Below, piece by piece: positions 5,812 through 6,264 of a DNA stretch of 6,264 nt. This stretch comes from Bacteroidales bacterium. GTDB taxonomy: Bacteria; Bacteroidota; Bacteroidia; Bacteroidales; Bacteroidaceae. The notes beneath the pieces are model-generated. The model was not told the DNA's origin and made no database searches. It worked only from the letters and a program-made list of their open reading frames with translations. Where the stretch lies: contig SFPF01000106.1 of assembly GCA_004552155.1 (NCBI GenBank), forward strand, positions 1 to 6,264, read 5' to 3'. The position numbers and the translations under genes were made by a program. How positions within the stretch are numbered: position 1 is the first letter of the stretch; every line of letters starts with the position of its first letter.

Positions 5812-6036
5812 CTATTTGAAGATGTTCCATGAGCAGCAATGAAGACCCCCTTCTTGTTTGAGGGCTTCAATTGCGTAGATTGGAATGATGTTTTCTTTTG
5901 GGTATTCTGGGAAGCGGAGCTCAAACTGACGGCGCACGGTAGTATCTTCAATGCAGTCAGCATTCTTTGAGAGTGCGGGCATGAAGATGTAGTCTTTAGT
6001 GCGGATGTAATTTATGTAAGCCCATTGAAAACGCTC
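5812..6036 (-). pseudogene. Agmatine deiminase-family (PAD_porph) C-terminal remnant
   Basis: Reading the minus strand from about 6036 gives RERFQWAYINYIRTKDYIFM and then PALSKNADCIEDTT, FPEYPKENIIPIYAIEAL and KQEGGLHCCSWNIFK, ending at the TAG at 5814-5812. The elements YINY(I/L)R, a 'MPAL' strand, FPEY and the closing EGG-LHC-SWN are those of the last quarter of agmatine deiminase/peptidyl-arginine deiminase-like proteins (usual length about 340-370 residues). The Cys after His in GLHC (5838-5836) would be the nucleophile. Only about 75 residues remain. Upstream, the frame enters the hsdM start in a different frame, with no deiminase sequence left. It is a fragment with no expected activity. 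The left limit is the stop codon; the right limit is the estimated junction, uncertain by some 15 bases. Confidence 0.62.
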
Positions 6037-6043
6037 TCGACTT

Positions 6044-6244
6044 TTAGCCCTCAACTCCGGCATCAGTCTGAAGCTTGTTGATGTAGTCATTCAGATTCTC
6101 AGAAATAAAACGATAGAAGAGAGTGCCAAGAACATATGCCTTAAACTCCCATCCTCCGATTGCACCTCGGAGTTCGTCTGCCATGCTCCAGATTGTGCGA
6201 TGGAGCTCTTGCGCGATTCTGCTTTGCTCGTCTGTTAGTTGCAT
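6044..6244 (-). pseudogene. hsdM: Type I restriction-modification DNA methyltransferase HsdM, N-terminal remnant
   Basis: The ATG at 6244-6242 encodes MQLTDEQSRIAQELHRTIWS, then MADELRGAIGGWEFKAYVLG and TLFYRFISENLNDYINKLQT. This is the helical HsdM N-terminal domain, whose LHxxIWxxADELRG and (D/E)FKxYVLGxLFYRFISE blocks are very well conserved. Complete HsdM proteins are about 500 residues and hold the SAM-binding and NPPF motifs; here the frame ends at a TAA (6046-6044) after 66 residues, just where the sequence becomes a deiminase-family fragment. The upstream bases include taggaa about 9 bases before the ATG, so this is probably the true gene start and the rest of the gene has been replaced or deleted. 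No methylation activity is possible from this stub. The possible hsdS or hsdR partners are not in the window. Confidence 0.8.
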
Positions 6245-6264
6245 GGCGCGTTCCTAGTCGAATA

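Noticed and set aside
5805..5963. N-terminal extension of the caspase-like gene by 53 codons
   Set aside because: The extension runs over the deiminase remnant in another frame and is low in structure (many Ser, Thr, Lys, Gln). The ATG at 5804 starts directly where the family-like sequence begins.
1..6264. tRNA or rRNA genes
   Set aside because: No cloverleaf-like segment with a TTCGA-type T arm and matching acceptor ends, and no rRNA-like conserved block, was seen in the spacers.

Overview
The window looks like a chromosomal segment of a Bacteroidales bacterium (Bacteroides/Prevotella-like). The evidence is a psd-pssA-DUF4834 gene run with very Bacteroides-like protein sequences, a GH92 mannosidase with a signal peptide, the start of an AAA/DUF4143-type ATPase, few Shine-Dalgarno sites, and promoter boxes of the Bacteroidetes type (TTTG, then TAnnTTTG). 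No species can be named from the sequence alone.

Layout. (1) 1-221, minus strand: the 5' end of an ATPase gene that runs off the left edge. (2) 222-397: a repeat-rich spacer with several hairpins, between the ATPase promoter side and the 3' end of the mannosidase gene. (3) 398-2580, minus strand: a GH92 exo-alpha-mannosidase gene that is full length in outline but broken by one frameshift near 2372, where about 9 conserved codons are missing. (4) 2581-2937: a divergent spacer with a palindromic repeat pair and a clear promoter facing right. (5) 2938-4725, plus strand: a likely operon of psd, pssA and a DUF4834 small membrane protein. PssA makes phosphatidylserine from CDP-diacylglycerol and serine, and Psd decarboxylates it to phosphatidylethanolamine. 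(6) 4726-4970: a spacer with a 16-bp perfect inverted repeat, where the DNA turns from GC-rich to AT-rich. (7) 4971-6244, minus strand: an AT-rich accessory patch, read right to left. It contains the first 66 codons of a type I restriction-modification methyltransferase gene (hsdM), a fused-on 3' end of an agmatine-deiminase-family gene, an apparently complete 197-residue protein with a caspase/CHAT-like His-Gly and Cys pair, and the first 61 residues or so of an Mrr-type restriction endonuclease protein that then breaks off.

The right part is best read as a decayed or recombined defence-type region: three gene fragments around one intact caspase-like gene. The caspase-like gene is the most interesting object, since it is the only open gene left there and has no obvious intact partner in view. 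Family assignments rest on reading motifs by eye; no search was run.
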